A program made the translations under genes and the position numbers. This document shows positions 1 to 8,200 of a stretch of DNA of 64,000 bases, in pieces. Position 1 is the stretch's first letter. Each line of letters starts with the position of its first letter. Below the pieces are notes generated by a model, which was not told the origin of the DNA, searched no databases, and saw only the letters and a program-made list of their open reading frames with translations. The DNA comes from Methylobacteriaceae bacterium (GTDB lineage: Bacteria > Pseudomonadota > Alphaproteobacteria > Rhizobiales > Beijerinckiaceae), in assembly GCA_020638195.1 (NCBI GenBank), contig JACKJC010000004.1:503370-567369 (forward strand), given 5' to 3'.

Positions 1-132
1 ATGAAGCGCTCGATGGCGTCCGGCTACGCCGGCATCGACAATCCGCTCTTCTACAAGGACAACAATCTGATGTTGTTCGGCGACGCCAAGAAGATGCTGG
101 ACGAGGTCGTGGCCACGCTGAAGGCGAAGTAG
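1..132 (+). CDS. pntB: NAD(P) transhydrogenase subunit beta, C-terminal end
   Basis: The frame is open at the left edge, and its last 43 residues run to a TAG stop. The peptide reads as the conserved PntB tail: SGYAGIDNPLFYKD, then LMLFGDAKKM. In PntB this region belongs to the NADP(H)-binding domain III that closes over the nucleotide. The enzyme is an inner-membrane proton-translocating transhydrogenase that makes NADPH from NADH. The ATG at base 1 is an internal methionine, not a start. pntA and the rest of pntB must lie to the left. A strong terminator follows about 110 bases later, so this is the last gene of its operon. Confidence 0.9.
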   Translation: MKRSMASGYAGIDNPLFYKDNNLMLFGDAKKMLDEVVATLKAK

Positions 133-140
133 CGCAGACT

Positions 141-180
141 GTCATTCGGGTCCGAAGCTCAGCGAAGAGCGGACCCGACG
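141..180. repeat. REP-like hairpin after pntB
   Basis: An 8-bp inverted repeat, CGGGTCCG at 147-154 and CGGACCCG at 170-177, lies just after the pntB stop. It is preceded by GTCATT. It resembles the outer part of the element at 51032-51107, which also begins GTCAT and carries CGAAG inside. It may be a degenerate member of the same dispersed family or simply a transcript-end hairpin. Confidence 0.35.
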
Positions 181-240
181 CGGCAAGTCTTCTCCCCGGC
201 CTGCCCATCGGGCGGTCGGGATAGCGCTTCGTCAAACAAC

Positions 241-274
241 AAAAAAGGCCGGTCCTCGCGGACCGGCCTTTTTT
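241..274. terminator. Bidirectional rho-independent terminator
   Basis: A 15-bp perfect stem, counting the A/T flanks: AAAAAAGGCCGGTCC at 241-255 pairs with 260-274 around a TCGC loop. It ends in six T on either strand, so it can stop both pntB from the left and the minus-strand oxidase-subunit gene from the right. Confidence 0.93.
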
Positions 275-296
275 CTTGCGGAAATTGCGCCTCAGA

Positions 297-452
297 TCAG
301 AGCGTCACGACCGCCAGCAGGAGCACGCAGCCGATGCAGAACACCGTGCCCCATTTGAAGAGGTTGATGAAAAGATTGTAGGTCTTCTCGTGCTCGACGT
401 AATCCATGTCCGGGTGGCCATAGGATTGGATCGCGTTGCCGTCGTTCGCCAT
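297..452 (-). CDS. aa3-type cytochrome c oxidase subunit IV
   Basis: This 51-residue protein has a soluble head (MANDGNAIQSYGHPDMDYVEH) and one C-terminal transmembrane helix (about residues 28-50). That matches the small bacterial aa3 oxidase subunit IV family (COX4_pro_2), a single-helix accessory subunit of the respiratory terminal oxidase. The start at 452 is preferred over upstream candidates because a GAGGGGG Shine-Dalgarno sequence sits directly before it and the family begins with this short head. The catalytic subunits are not in the window. The next gene upstream on the same strand is a c-type cytochrome, also respiratory. It ends at the bidirectional terminator. Confidence 0.85.
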   Translation of the reverse strand: MANDGNAIQSYGHPDMDYVEHEKTYNLFINLFKWGTVFCIGCVLLLAVVTL

Positions 453-625
453 GCTCCCCCTCGGGGTTTTGATCTTGGTCCGCCCTCTCATAGCCGAGGC
501 GCAAACCGGCCGCAACTGAGCGTCGCGCTCCGGACTGGCGCGTCCGAGGCCGCCAAGCGGCGTATCGGCTGCAACCGGCTAGATTGCAGCCTTGGGCATT
601 TCCCGGCGGAGATGAGCCGAACCGC

Positions 626-1069
626 CTATTTCGCCTGCATCGTCGAGATATAGCCGATCAGCGCCAGGATCTTTCCCCGCACGTAGGAGGCGACGTCCGC
701 CCCCTGATAGTAAGGCCCGAGTTCCCTGGGCGCCTTCTCGGAATAATGATCGCCCCAGATCGGCATTTCGCTTGTCCCATGGCCCGCGACGCCTTGTTGT
801 CCGCTGATGATCTCGTAGGCGCGATCGAAGGGGAACACCCCGCCATTGGCTTTCGCCAATCCGGTGAGATCAGGCACCTTCTTGTTGACGAGGCCGCTGA
901 AGGGTCCGCCGCCCTTGCCAGCCTTGCCATGGCAGACCGCTCAATAGGTTTCGTACTTCTGCTTGCCGATGTCGACGCCTTGCGCCGATGCCGTTCCAAC
1001 GGTGGCGCTCATCGCCGCGCCGCAGGCCAGCGCGGCTATCGTGACAGAGACCAGGCTTCCGTTTCTCAT
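626..1069 (-). pseudogene. c-type cytochrome with TGA in place of the first haem cysteine
   Basis: One frame of 148 codons reads as a class I cytochrome c. It has a signal peptide (about residues 1-29, ending ATVGTASA), a mature start GVDIGKQKYETY, then TGA-A-V-C-H, and a probable axial methionine in EMPIWG (M102). The family motif is CxxCH. Here codon 43 (941-943) is TGA where TGC is expected, and the frame continues without further stops to a normal end at 626. The simplest reading is a single-base nonsense mutation or a sequencing error. Recoding as selenocysteine is possible but unsupported. If TGA is a stop, the product is a 42-residue fragment without haem. The gene lies upstream of the oxidase subunit IV gene on the same strand. 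Confidence 0.8.
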
Positions 1070-1228
1070 TCGTGCATCCCGTTGTTGAACACGCAGGGCC
1101 GACCTCGCCCCCGCGCGGTCACTCGGACAGGCTTGCGCAATTGCGCCAGTCGCGCGTTGTCGCACATCGACACTTTGTAAGATTTCGAGAATTCCAGCGC
1201 CAGCCGGCGTCTGGCTCCCCGGCGTCCG

Positions 1229-2578
1229 TCAATCCAGTCCTGCGACCTTCAGCGCCGCCGCCTGATCCGCCGCCAGACGCGCCTGTTCGAAATCGCCGAG
1301 CGCGGCCTCGAACATGCGGTGGTAATTCAGTTCCGCGCCGAGGTGCAGGAACACGGCGCCGAGCCCCACCGCCGCGCGATCGAGAAACACGAATTCGCGC
1401 GGCACCCTCACCGGCCCCTTGGTCTTGAGCGCCTGATGCACGGTGAAGGCCTCGCGCCGCCCATATTTGCCGGGCTCGACACCGTCGGCGACCGAGCGCA
1501 CGCGATCCTCCAGCAGCGGCCCGTAGACGAAGCGCGCCCAGATGTTCAGCGTCTCGATCACGTCCTTCGTCAGGCCCGCGAACCCCCAGCTCTCGTAGGC
1601 GTGCACGATCCGCGCCTGATCGTTCTGTTGCAGGCCCCGGTAGAGGTCGACCACGCCGCCGACGAACTTCGGCGGGAAGATTCTCACGCACCCGTAGTCC
1701 AACAGATTGATGCCTTCGCCCTTCCCGAAGACGCTGTAATTGCCGAGATGCGGATCGCCGTGAATGACGCCGAAACGCGAGAACGGCAGCCACCACGCCG
1801 TGAACATCGCCGCGCCGATGCGATTGCGCACCTCGAGCGGCGCGGTCTTGAAGCTCAGCAACTTCTCGCCGTCGAGCCAGTCCATGGTCAGCAGGCGTTC
1901 GGTGGACAGCTCCGCCCGCACTTTCGGCGTGCGCACATCCGAGGCGTCGGCCAGCATATGGCCGTAGAGCGCGGCGTTCTTGGCTTCCCGCAGATAGTCC
2001 AGTTCCTCGCGCACCCGCGCGGCGATTTCCTTTGCGGCTTCGCTCGTGTCGATGACCGGCTCGAAGCGGCGGTGGATGGCGAAGAGAATGTCGAGCTGGG
2101 CGAGATCGGCTTCGACCGCCGATTTCATGTCGGGATATTGCAGCTTGCACGCGAGCGGCGCCCCGTCGAGCGCGACGGCGCGATGCACCTGGCCGAGCGA
2201 GGCCGCCGCTGCGGGCTTCAGGTCGAACGACTTGAACCTCTTCTGCCAGTCCGGCCCGAGTTCCGCCTGCATCCGCCGCTTGACGAAGGCCGCGCCCATG
2301 GGCGGCGCGTCCGACTGCAGTTTCGACAATTCATCCGCATATTCGGGCGGCAGCAGGTCGGGAATGGTCGCCATGAGCTGCGCGACCTTCATCAGCGGCC
2401 CCTTGAGCCCGCCCAGCGCCTTGGCGAGAACAGCCGCATTGCTGGCGTCCCGTCCAGACGTGCGCCCGCCCGTCAGCTGCTGCGCGGCGAACCGCGCGGC
2501 GACCCCGCCGACATTGGCGCCGACTTTGGCGTAGCGGGCGGCGCGGGCGGAAAATCGATTGGCTTCGCGGTCGGTCAT
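1229..2578 (-). CDS. ABC1/UbiB-family atypical kinase
   Basis: This 449-residue protein of the ABC1 (AarF/UbiB/ADCK) family has the characteristic atypical-kinase motifs. These are an N-terminal KxxQ segment (MKVAQLMATIPDLLP), SLGQVHRA, the acidic EELDYLREAKNA, the catalytic-loop-like HGDPHLGNY, and LLDYGCVR at the DFG position. Relatives support ubiquinone biosynthesis or lipid homeostasis through an ATPase activity, but the substrate of this subfamily is not established. No transmembrane helices are evident at the C-terminus, unlike classical UbiB. The start at 2578 follows the M3 peptidase gene by 62 bases on the same strand, so the two could be co-transcribed. An upstream in-frame extension exists but runs inside the neighbouring gene. 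Confidence 0.85.
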   Translation of the reverse strand: MTDREANRFSARAARYAKVGANVGGVAARFAAQQLTGGRTSGRDASNAAVLAKALGGLKGPLMKVAQLMATIPDLLPPEYADELSKLQSDAPPMGAAFVKRRMQAELGPDWQKRFKSFDLKPAAAASLGQVHRAVALDGAPLACKLQYPDMKSAVEADLAQLDILFAIHRRFEPVIDTSEAAKEIAARVREELDYLREAKNAALYGHMLADASDVRTPKVRAELSTERLLTMDWLDGEKLLSFKTAPLEVRNRIGAAMFTAWWLPFSRFGVIHGDPHLGNYSVFGKGEGINLLDYGCVRIFPPKFVGGVVDLYRGLQQNDQARIVHAYESWGFAGLTKDVIETLNIWARFVYGPLLEDRVRSVADGVEPGKYGRREAFTVHQALKTKGPVRVPREFVFLDRAAVGLGAVFLHLGAELNYHRMFEAALGDFEQARLAADQAAALKVAGLD

Positions 2579-2640
2579 GATGACAATATGGGCTCGCTCA
2601 TGCTTTGGGCCAATTGGCTCTGATCGAGCGCCCCCTCGGC

Positions 2641-4437
2641 TTACCCCTCCATCCCCTCCAACTCGACAATCAGCTCCTCGATCATCCCCAGCCCGATATT
2701 CCAGAACGCGGGATCCGTCGCATCGAGCCCGAACGGCGCCAGCAATTCGGAATGGTGCTTGGCGCCGCCGGCCTTCAGCATGTCGAAATAGCGCTCGACG
2801 AACCCTTGTTCGGCGCGGCGGTAGACGCCGTAGAGCGAATTCACCAGGCAGTCGCCGAAGGCGTAGGCGTAGACGTAGAAGGGCGAGTGGATGAAGTGCG
2901 GGATGTAGGCCCAGAAGGTCTCGTAGCCCGGCTGCAGCTTGATCGCCGATCCCAGGCTCTCGCCCTGCACGCCCATCCACACCTCGCACAACTGGTCGGC
3001 CGTCAGCTCGCCCTCGCGGCGGCGTGTGTGAACCTCGCGCTCGAACGTGTAGAAGGCGATCTGGCGCACCACCGTGTTGATCATGTCCTCGACCTTGGAG
3101 GCGAGCAGCGCTCGGCGCTGCGCGACATCGGTCGTCTTGGCGAGCAGCGCGCGAAACGTCAGCATCTCGCCGAACACGCTCGCGGTCTCGGCCAGCGTCA
3201 GCGGCGTCTGCGCCATCAACGCGCCCTGCCCAGCGGCGAGAACCTGGTGCACGCCGTGGCCGAGTTCATGCGCGAGCGTCATCACGTCGCGCGGTTTGCC
3301 CTGGTAGTTGAGCAGCACATAGGGATGCGCGGAGGGCACGGTCGGATGCGCGAAGGCGCCTGGCGCCTTGCCGGCGCGCACCGGCGCGTCGATCCAGCGC
3401 TCGTCGAAAAAGCGCTGCGCGATATCCGCCATCTCGGGCGCAAAACCGGCGTACGCCGACAGCACCGTCTCGCGCGCATCGGTCCAGGAGTAGATGCGCT
3501 GGGGAACCTGCGGCAGCGGCGCATTGCGGTCCCAATGGTTGAGCGCATCCTTGCCGAACCATTTGGCCTTCAAGCGGTAATAGCGGTGCGACAGGCGCGG
3601 ATAGGCCGCGCGCACCGCCGCCACCAGCGCGTCAACCACTTCGCGTTCGACGCGATTTGCGAGATGGCGCGAATCCGCGACATCGCCGAACTTGCGCCAG
3701 CGGTCGGAAATTTCCTTGTCCTTGGCGAGCGTATTGGTGACGAGCGCGAATGTGCGCAGGTTCGCTTTCAGCGTCGCGGCGATTGCATCGGACGCCGTGT
3801 GGCGAACCTCTTCGCTCGCATCCTGCATCATCGAAAGCGTCGGTTCGAGCGTCTGCTCATTGCCGTCGACCACAAAGCGCAGGCTCGCGATCGTCTCGTC
3901 GAACAGGCGGTTCCACGCGCCATGACCAGTGACTGACTTCTCGTGGAACAGCTTTTCGAGCTGGTCGTCGAGTTCGTGCGGCTTCTCCTTGCGGATATCG
4001 ATCAGCCAGGGCTTCCAGTGCTCGAGCGGGCCGGAGGCCATCGCCTTTTCGAGCGCGTCGTCGTCGAGCCGATTGAGTTCGAGCTGGAAGAACAGGAGAT
4101 CGGTCGAATAGGCCGTCACCTTCTCCTGCGCGTCGCCATAGAATTTCGCGCAGACCGGGTCGGTCGTGTTCCCGGCATAGACGAGCCCGGCATAGCTCAT
4201 GATTCGTCCCAGCAGGTCCTGCAGGGCCTCGAATTCGCGAACGGCTTCGGCCAGCCGCGCGCTCGCCTTTTCGCCCCGGGCTGCCTCCGCGAGCCTTCCG
4301 CGCCATTTCTCCGCGAAGGCGCGGCATTCGGCTTCGGCGCGCTTCAGGTCGGCAGCGAATTGCGGACTGTCGAGCCCGCTGTAGAGATCGGCGAGGTTCC
4401 ATTCGGGCAGCGGCCCGAGTTTGGCGGTCGCGGTCAT
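2641..4437 (-). CDS. pepF: M3-family oligoendopeptidase F
   Basis: This 598-residue cytoplasmic metallopeptidase of family M3 (oligoendopeptidase F / thimet-like) has the zinc motif HELGH at residues 390-394 followed by VHQ. The third ligand is probably E417 in LAETASVFGE. The N-terminal helical domain (residues 1-200) and the length are typical. It cleaves short peptides and finishes intracellular protein turnover. No signal peptide is seen. The start at 4437 gives the usual MTATAKLGPLPEWNLADLY opening. It is divergent from the response regulator at 4650. Confidence 0.92.
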   Translation of the reverse strand: MTATAKLGPLPEWNLADLYSGLDSPQFAADLKRAEAECRAFAEKWRGRLAEAARGEKASARLAEAVREFEALQDLLGRIMSYAGLVYAGNTTDPVCAKFYGDAQEKVTAYSTDLLFFQLELNRLDDDALEKAMASGPLEHWKPWLIDIRKEKPHELDDQLEKLFHEKSVTGHGAWNRLFDETIASLRFVVDGNEQTLEPTLSMMQDASEEVRHTASDAIAATLKANLRTFALVTNTLAKDKEISDRWRKFGDVADSRHLANRVEREVVDALVAAVRAAYPRLSHRYYRLKAKWFGKDALNHWDRNAPLPQVPQRIYSWTDARETVLSAYAGFAPEMADIAQRFFDERWIDAPVRAGKAPGAFAHPTVPSAHPYVLLNYQGKPRDVMTLAHELGHGVHQVLAAGQGALMAQTPLTLAETASVFGEMLTFRALLAKTTDVAQRRALLASKVEDMINTVVRQIAFYTFEREVHTRRREGELTADQLCEVWMGVQGESLGSAIKLQPGYETFWAYIPHFIHSPFYVYAYAFGDCLVNSLYGVYRRAEQGFVERYFDMLKAGGAKHHSELLAPFGLDATDPAFWNIGLGMIEELIVELEGMEG

Positions 4438-4539
4438 GATCGGTCCGTGAAGAATCAGTGTCGGATCAATATAGGGCGTCGCCCGCGCTTTCGCGCCCCC
4501 ATCGCCCGCGTCACCCGCTGCAAACGCCTGCGATACGGG

Positions 4540-4564
4540 CGATTGTGCCGATAAGCGACAATCG
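4540..4564. promoter_or_regulatory. Inverted repeat upstream of the response regulator
   Basis: CGATTGT at 4540-4546 and ACAATCG at 4558-4564 form a 7-bp inverted repeat with an 11-base spacer. It sits in the 212-base gap between the divergent pepF and response-regulator genes. The spacing is about two helical turns centre to centre, which suits a dimeric regulator. That it is an operator, perhaps for autoregulation, is inference. Confidence 0.35.
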
Positions 4565-4649
4565 GACGACGGCCATTAATTGGGCATTTACCCTATTCGT
4601 CGAGCATTGCCCTCCGACAGGCGACCGGCTAGCGCCCCAAGAGGACTTG

Positions 4650-6152
4650 ATGATTTCGACCATACTGATTGCCGACGACGATCCCGTTCAGCGCCGGCTT
4701 CTCGAAGCCATGGTCCGGCGCTTCGGCTACGAGGCCGAGACGGTCGAAAGCGGCGATCAGGCGCTCGCGCGACTCGAGCGCACCGAAGGTCCGGCGATTG
4801 ATCTGCTGATTCTCGATCTCGTCATGCCCGATCTCGACGGCATGGGCGTGCTCGCCAGAATGCGGGAGCGCAAGATCGGCGCGCCGGTTGTCGTCCAGAC
4901 CGCGCACGGCTCGATCGAGGCGGTCATCTCCGCCATGCGCGCCGGCGCCTATGATTTCGTGGTCAAGCCCGTGGGCGCCGAGCGCCTGCAATTCTCGATC
5001 AAGAACGCCTTGCGCGCCGATGCGCTCGAAGAGGAAATCCGCCGCATCAACCGCCGTGCGACGGGCACGCTGACCTTCAAGGATCTCGTCTTCTCCGGCG
5101 ACGAAATGGCGCGCATCGTGCGGCTCGGCGAGCGCGCCGCAAAGTCCACGATCCCCGTTCTGCTCGAAGGCGAGTCCGGCGTCGGCAAGGAACTGGTCGC
5201 GCGCGCCGTGCAGGGCGGCTCCGATCGCAAAGGTAAACCTTTCGTGACGGTCAATTGCGGCGCCCTGCCCGAGAACCTCATCGAATCCATTCTGTTCGGG
5301 CACGAGAAGGGCGCCTTCACCGGCGCGACGGACAAGCATATCGGCAAGTTCCAGGAAGCCCACGGCGGCACGCTCTTCCTCGATGAGGTCGGCGAACTGC
5401 CGCTCGAGGCGCAGGTGAAACTTCTGCGCGCCCTGCAGGAAGGCGAGATCGACCCCGTCGGCGCCAAGCGCCCGGTGCGCGTCGACATTCGCCTGATCTC
5501 GGCGACCAACCAGAACCTCATCGAACTCGTGAAGGCCGGAAAGTTCCGTGAGGACCTCTACTATCGCCTCAACGTCTTCCCCATCACCATCCCGCCGCTA
5601 CGCGCGCGCAAGGGCGACATCGGCGAATTGTCGCGCCGCTTCTGCGCACGTTTCGCGGCGGAAGAGGGCAAGAAGATACGCGGCCTCACCGCCGAGACGC
5701 TGTCGCTATTGGCGGCCTACGACTGGCCGGGCAATGTCCGCCAGCTCGAGAACGCGCTGTTCCGCGCGGTCGTGCTCGCCGATGGCGATGAACTGACCGT
5801 CGCCGAATTCCCGCAGATCGCGGCCCAGGTCGACGGGTTCGACGTGCGTGTGCCGGTCGCTCCGGCGCCGCAGCCCGCCGCCATGCGCGTCGAGCGCGAA
5901 ATCGTCCGCGTCGAAGTGCGCGATCCCAACACGCGAAAAATGCTCGACGAGCACGGCGAGGTGCGCAAACTCGAGGATCTCGAGGCGGAAGCGATCAAGT
6001 TCGCGCTCGCCCACTATCGCGGGCAGATGTCGGAAATGGCCCGCCGCCTCGGCATCGGCCGCTCGACGCTCTATCGGAAAATGAAGGAATACGGCCTCGA
6101 CGACGGCGCCGAGGACAAGATGGTCGGCGAGGAAGGCTCCCACGCCGCCTGA
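4650..6152 (+). CDS. Sigma-54-dependent response regulator (NtrC family)
   Basis: A 500-residue three-domain regulator. The receiver domain (1-120) has an acidic pocket DDD and a phospho-acceptor D56 in LDLVMPD, with K106. The AAA+ sigma-54 activator domain (about 145-385) has Walker A GESGVGKE at 174-181, the sigma-54 contact loop GAFTGA at 221-226 and Walker B near 240-249. The C-terminal Fis-type helix-turn-helix is around MARRLGIGRSTLYRKMKEYGL. It activates RNA polymerase holding sigma-54. The ATG at 4650 is chosen because AAGAGGA sits just before it and it begins the receiver domain; an earlier in-frame ATG only adds low-quality sequence. No histidine kinase is adjacent, so the signal is unknown. 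Confidence 0.93.
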   Translation: MISTILIADDDPVQRRLLEAMVRRFGYEAETVESGDQALARLERTEGPAIDLLILDLVMPDLDGMGVLARMRERKIGAPVVVQTAHGSIEAVISAMRAGAYDFVVKPVGAERLQFSIKNALRADALEEEIRRINRRATGTLTFKDLVFSGDEMARIVRLGERAAKSTIPVLLEGESGVGKELVARAVQGGSDRKGKPFVTVNCGALPENLIESILFGHEKGAFTGATDKHIGKFQEAHGGTLFLDEVGELPLEAQVKLLRALQEGEIDPVGAKRPVRVDIRLISATNQNLIELVKAGKFREDLYYRLNVFPITIPPLRARKGDIGELSRRFCARFAAEEGKKIRGLTAETLSLLAAYDWPGNVRQLENALFRAVVLADGDELTVAEFPQIAAQVDGFDVRVPVAPAPQPAAMRVEREIVRVEVRDPNTRKMLDEHGEVRKLEDLEAEAIKFALAHYRGQMSEMARRLGIGRSTLYRKMKEYGLDDGAEDKMVGEEGSHAA

Positions 6153-6201
6153 GACGGAGCGACGCCCCGCCTCACTGAAAACAACGTCCGGATAGGCCGC
6201 A

Positions 6202-6585
6202 TCAGGCGCGAACGGGGACGCTCGCGCGCGCCGTCGACATGATGAGCGCGGCGAGGGCGATTACCGCCGCCGCGGAGCCTGCCGCACCGTGCACGAAAGC
6301 CGCATTCTGCACGCTTTCGAAGCCAAGCATCCAGGGTGCGGCAGCCGTCGCCAGACCGCAGAAAGCGCAGGCCGCCAGCGCGATGCGCCCGAGGCCGAGC
6401 ATCGCCGCCAGCGAACAGACCCACAGCGCGAGACCCGCCGCCATGCTGGCCGTCGCCGCCGTCGCATGCGACGAATAGCCCATTGGCGCGGGCGCGGCGA
6501 CGAGCGCCAGGCCGAGCGCCAGAATGACGAAATTGCACCGGTTCCGCGCACACAGACCGCCGTCGTTCTGCTCGTGATCGACCAT
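6202..6585 (-). CDS. SPW-repeat membrane protein (first of two)
   Basis: A 127-residue protein with about four transmembrane helices and the APWMLGF variant of the SPW motif (SPW repeat family). The family is an integral inner-membrane protein of unknown function. The start at 6585 has a textbook GGGAGG eight bases upstream; a longer frame from 6690 has no such signal. It resembles the next gene upstream (6743-7111), so the pair probably arose by duplication. Confidence 0.75.
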   Translation of the reverse strand: MVDHEQNDGGLCARNRCNFVILALGLALVAAPAPMGYSSHATAATASMAAGLALWVCSLAAMLGLGRIALAACAFCGLATAAAPWMLGFESVQNAAFVHGAAGSAAAVIALAALIMSTARASVPVRA

Positions 6586-6742
6586 CAAGAACCTCCCAGT
6601 TTCCGGTCGCGCATTTCTGTGCGGCTCATGGTCCGCGTCACGTCGACGCAGGGAGGCTAGCAAGAGCGCGAGGGTTTCGTCCAGCGCCATGCGCGCTCAA
6701 AGCATGAGCAGAATCTGAACGTTGGCGACAAATCCGCTCCGG

Positions 6743-7111
6743 TTACGCGCCGGCCTGTCCGCTGTGGCTGCGCTCCCACCACAATTCGCCGAGCGACAGC
6801 GCGGCAACGCCGAGACCGAGCACGACATGTGCGACAGCGGCGTGCGGAACCTGGACGAAACCGACGATCCATGGCGCGGCCGCGGCGAGCACGCCGAGCA
6901 CGACATCCACTTCCTCGAAGAGATGCGGCAGTTCGGCAAGCGCGACCACGGCGCAACCGACGATCGCGAGTCCCGCGACGATACTCGTGGCCGCCGCACG
7001 TTCGTTGGCGTGATAACCCAAGACCCACGGCGCTGCGACGAACGCGGCGCCAAGCAAGAGTGTGATGAAATCGAGCCTGTTGACGACAGGCTGTGCGTTG
7101 GTGGCCGGCAT
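6743..7111 (-). CDS. SPW-repeat membrane protein (second of two)
   Basis: A 122-residue protein with two clear SPW-type repeats, AAPWVLGYHANERAAATSIVAGLAI and AAPWIVGFVQVPHAAVAHVVLG in abbreviated view, each followed by a helix. About four transmembrane segments are expected. The start at 7111 follows GGGAGGAG. Function is unknown for the family. The 157-base gap to the downstream SPW gene leaves room for either separate or joint transcription. Confidence 0.78.
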   Translation of the reverse strand: MPATNAQPVVNRLDFITLLLGAAFVAAPWVLGYHANERAAATSIVAGLAIVGCAVVALAELPHLFEEVDVVLGVLAAAAPWIVGFVQVPHAAVAHVVLGLGVAALSLGELWWERSHSGQAGA

Positions 7112-7183
7112 CGGCTCCTCCCTCGCTGCGCCCCGCATGCACAAGCGCAAATAGCGCCGAAATCCGGCGTTTCCAGCACGGTC

Positions 7184-7984
7184 TTACCGGACGGCGACGA
7201 TGAACAGGCGTGGATAGGGCAAGAGGATCATGCCGTCGGCGCGCGGGACATATTCCTTGATGATCTCGCGCCGGTAGGCGGCGAGAAAGGCCTCGCGTTC
7301 CTTGTCCGTCAGCGGATTGAGGAAAGGCCTGAGCGCCGAGCCCGCGAACCAGTCGACCACGCCCTGCGCGCCGTCCAGCCTGTACACGTAAGTCGTGCGC
7401 CACAATTCCACGCGCGCGCAATGCGGGCTCAGCCAGTCATAATAATCCTGAGCATCCGAGATCACCGCCCGCGACTTCACGACCGGCATCAGCCGCTCGC
7501 GCCAGGGGCCGTCGACCGCGATCATGCGCATCAAAGCATGCGCCGCCTCGCGCGCGGAATCCGGCATCTGCACCGCTAGGCACCCGCCCTGAGGCAGGTA
7601 GGATACGAGACGCGGAAACAAATCCTGGTGATCGGGCGTGAACTGCAGGACCGAATTGGCGAAGATCAGGTCAGGCGTATGATCGGGCTGAAAATCGTCG
7701 ACGCTCTCATTGAGAAAATGCGCGTCCGGCAGACGTGTTCGCGCATGCGCCAGCATGGCTTCGGACGTGTCGAGGCCGATCAACTCGATCGCCGAAAAAT
7801 GCTGCCGCAGCAATTCCGTCGAATTGCCCGGCCCACAGCCGAGGTCGTAGCCGAAGGAGGGCGCAGCGAGTGGAACCTGCGCCAGCAGGTCCCGCGCCGC
7901 ACGCGCGCGCTCGCACTCGAATTTGAGATAGAGGGCGGGATTCCAGTCGCCCTGGGCCATGGCCGTCGCCACCATTTCGGTCAT
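7184..7984 (-). CDS. tam: Trans-aconitate 2-methyltransferase
   Basis: This 266-residue SAM-dependent methyltransferase has motif I as YDLGCGPGNST (about 46-56) and the Tam signature opening WNPALYLKFECERARAARDLL. The tail EYVPRADGMILLPYPRLFIVA matches Tam proteins. The enzyme methylates trans-aconitate, a spontaneous and inhibitory isomer of the TCA intermediate cis-aconitate, in the cytoplasm. The family often starts at the internal MAQGDWNP (residue 9), so the first eight residues are uncertain. It stands alone, with no TCA-cycle gene nearby. Confidence 0.9.
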   Translation of the reverse strand: MTEMVATAMAQGDWNPALYLKFECERARAARDLLAQVPLAAPSFGYDLGCGPGNSTELLRQHFSAIELIGLDTSEAMLAHARTRLPDAHFLNESVDDFQPDHTPDLIFANSVLQFTPDHQDLFPRLVSYLPQGGCLAVQMPDSAREAAHALMRMIAVDGPWRERLMPVVKSRAVISDAQDYYDWLSPHCARVELWRTTYVYRLDGAQGVVDWFAGSALRPFLNPLTDKEREAFLAAYRREIIKEYVPRADGMILLPYPRLFIVAVR

Positions 7985-8116
7985 TGCGACTCTCCGGTCG
8001 AAACGCCTCGCGCCGGGCCATTGGCCACAGCGCCGTTCGGAATGTCAACCAGAATGTTCTTTTTAGAGAACGACATCGACAACGGAGGCGACGCTTGCGC
8101 CGCCAGATGTGCAACG

Positions 8117-8200
8117 ACGAGGCGGCTCAGGCCGCCAATTTGGTCGAAACGAGGCGGCTCAGGCCGCCAATTTGGTCGAAACGAGGCGGCTCAGGCCGCC
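8117..8200. repeat. 32-bp tandem repeat (2.6 copies) with embedded hairpin
   Basis: Three copies start at 8117, 8149 and 8181 with an exact 32-base period; the third is cut after 20 bases. Each unit holds the palindrome GAGGCGGC-x4-GCCGCC(TC), followed by AATTTGGTCGAAAC. The third copy contains the TGA stop of the GSCFA gene (8191-8193). The array therefore grew out of, or into, the 3' end of that gene. On the minus strand it would give the GSCFA transcript a series of GC hairpins. Confidence 0.9.

Noticed and set aside
8117..8200. Short regularly spaced repeats that could suggest a CRISPR array
   Set aside because: The units are contiguous 32-base tandem copies without unique spacers, and no cas gene is near.
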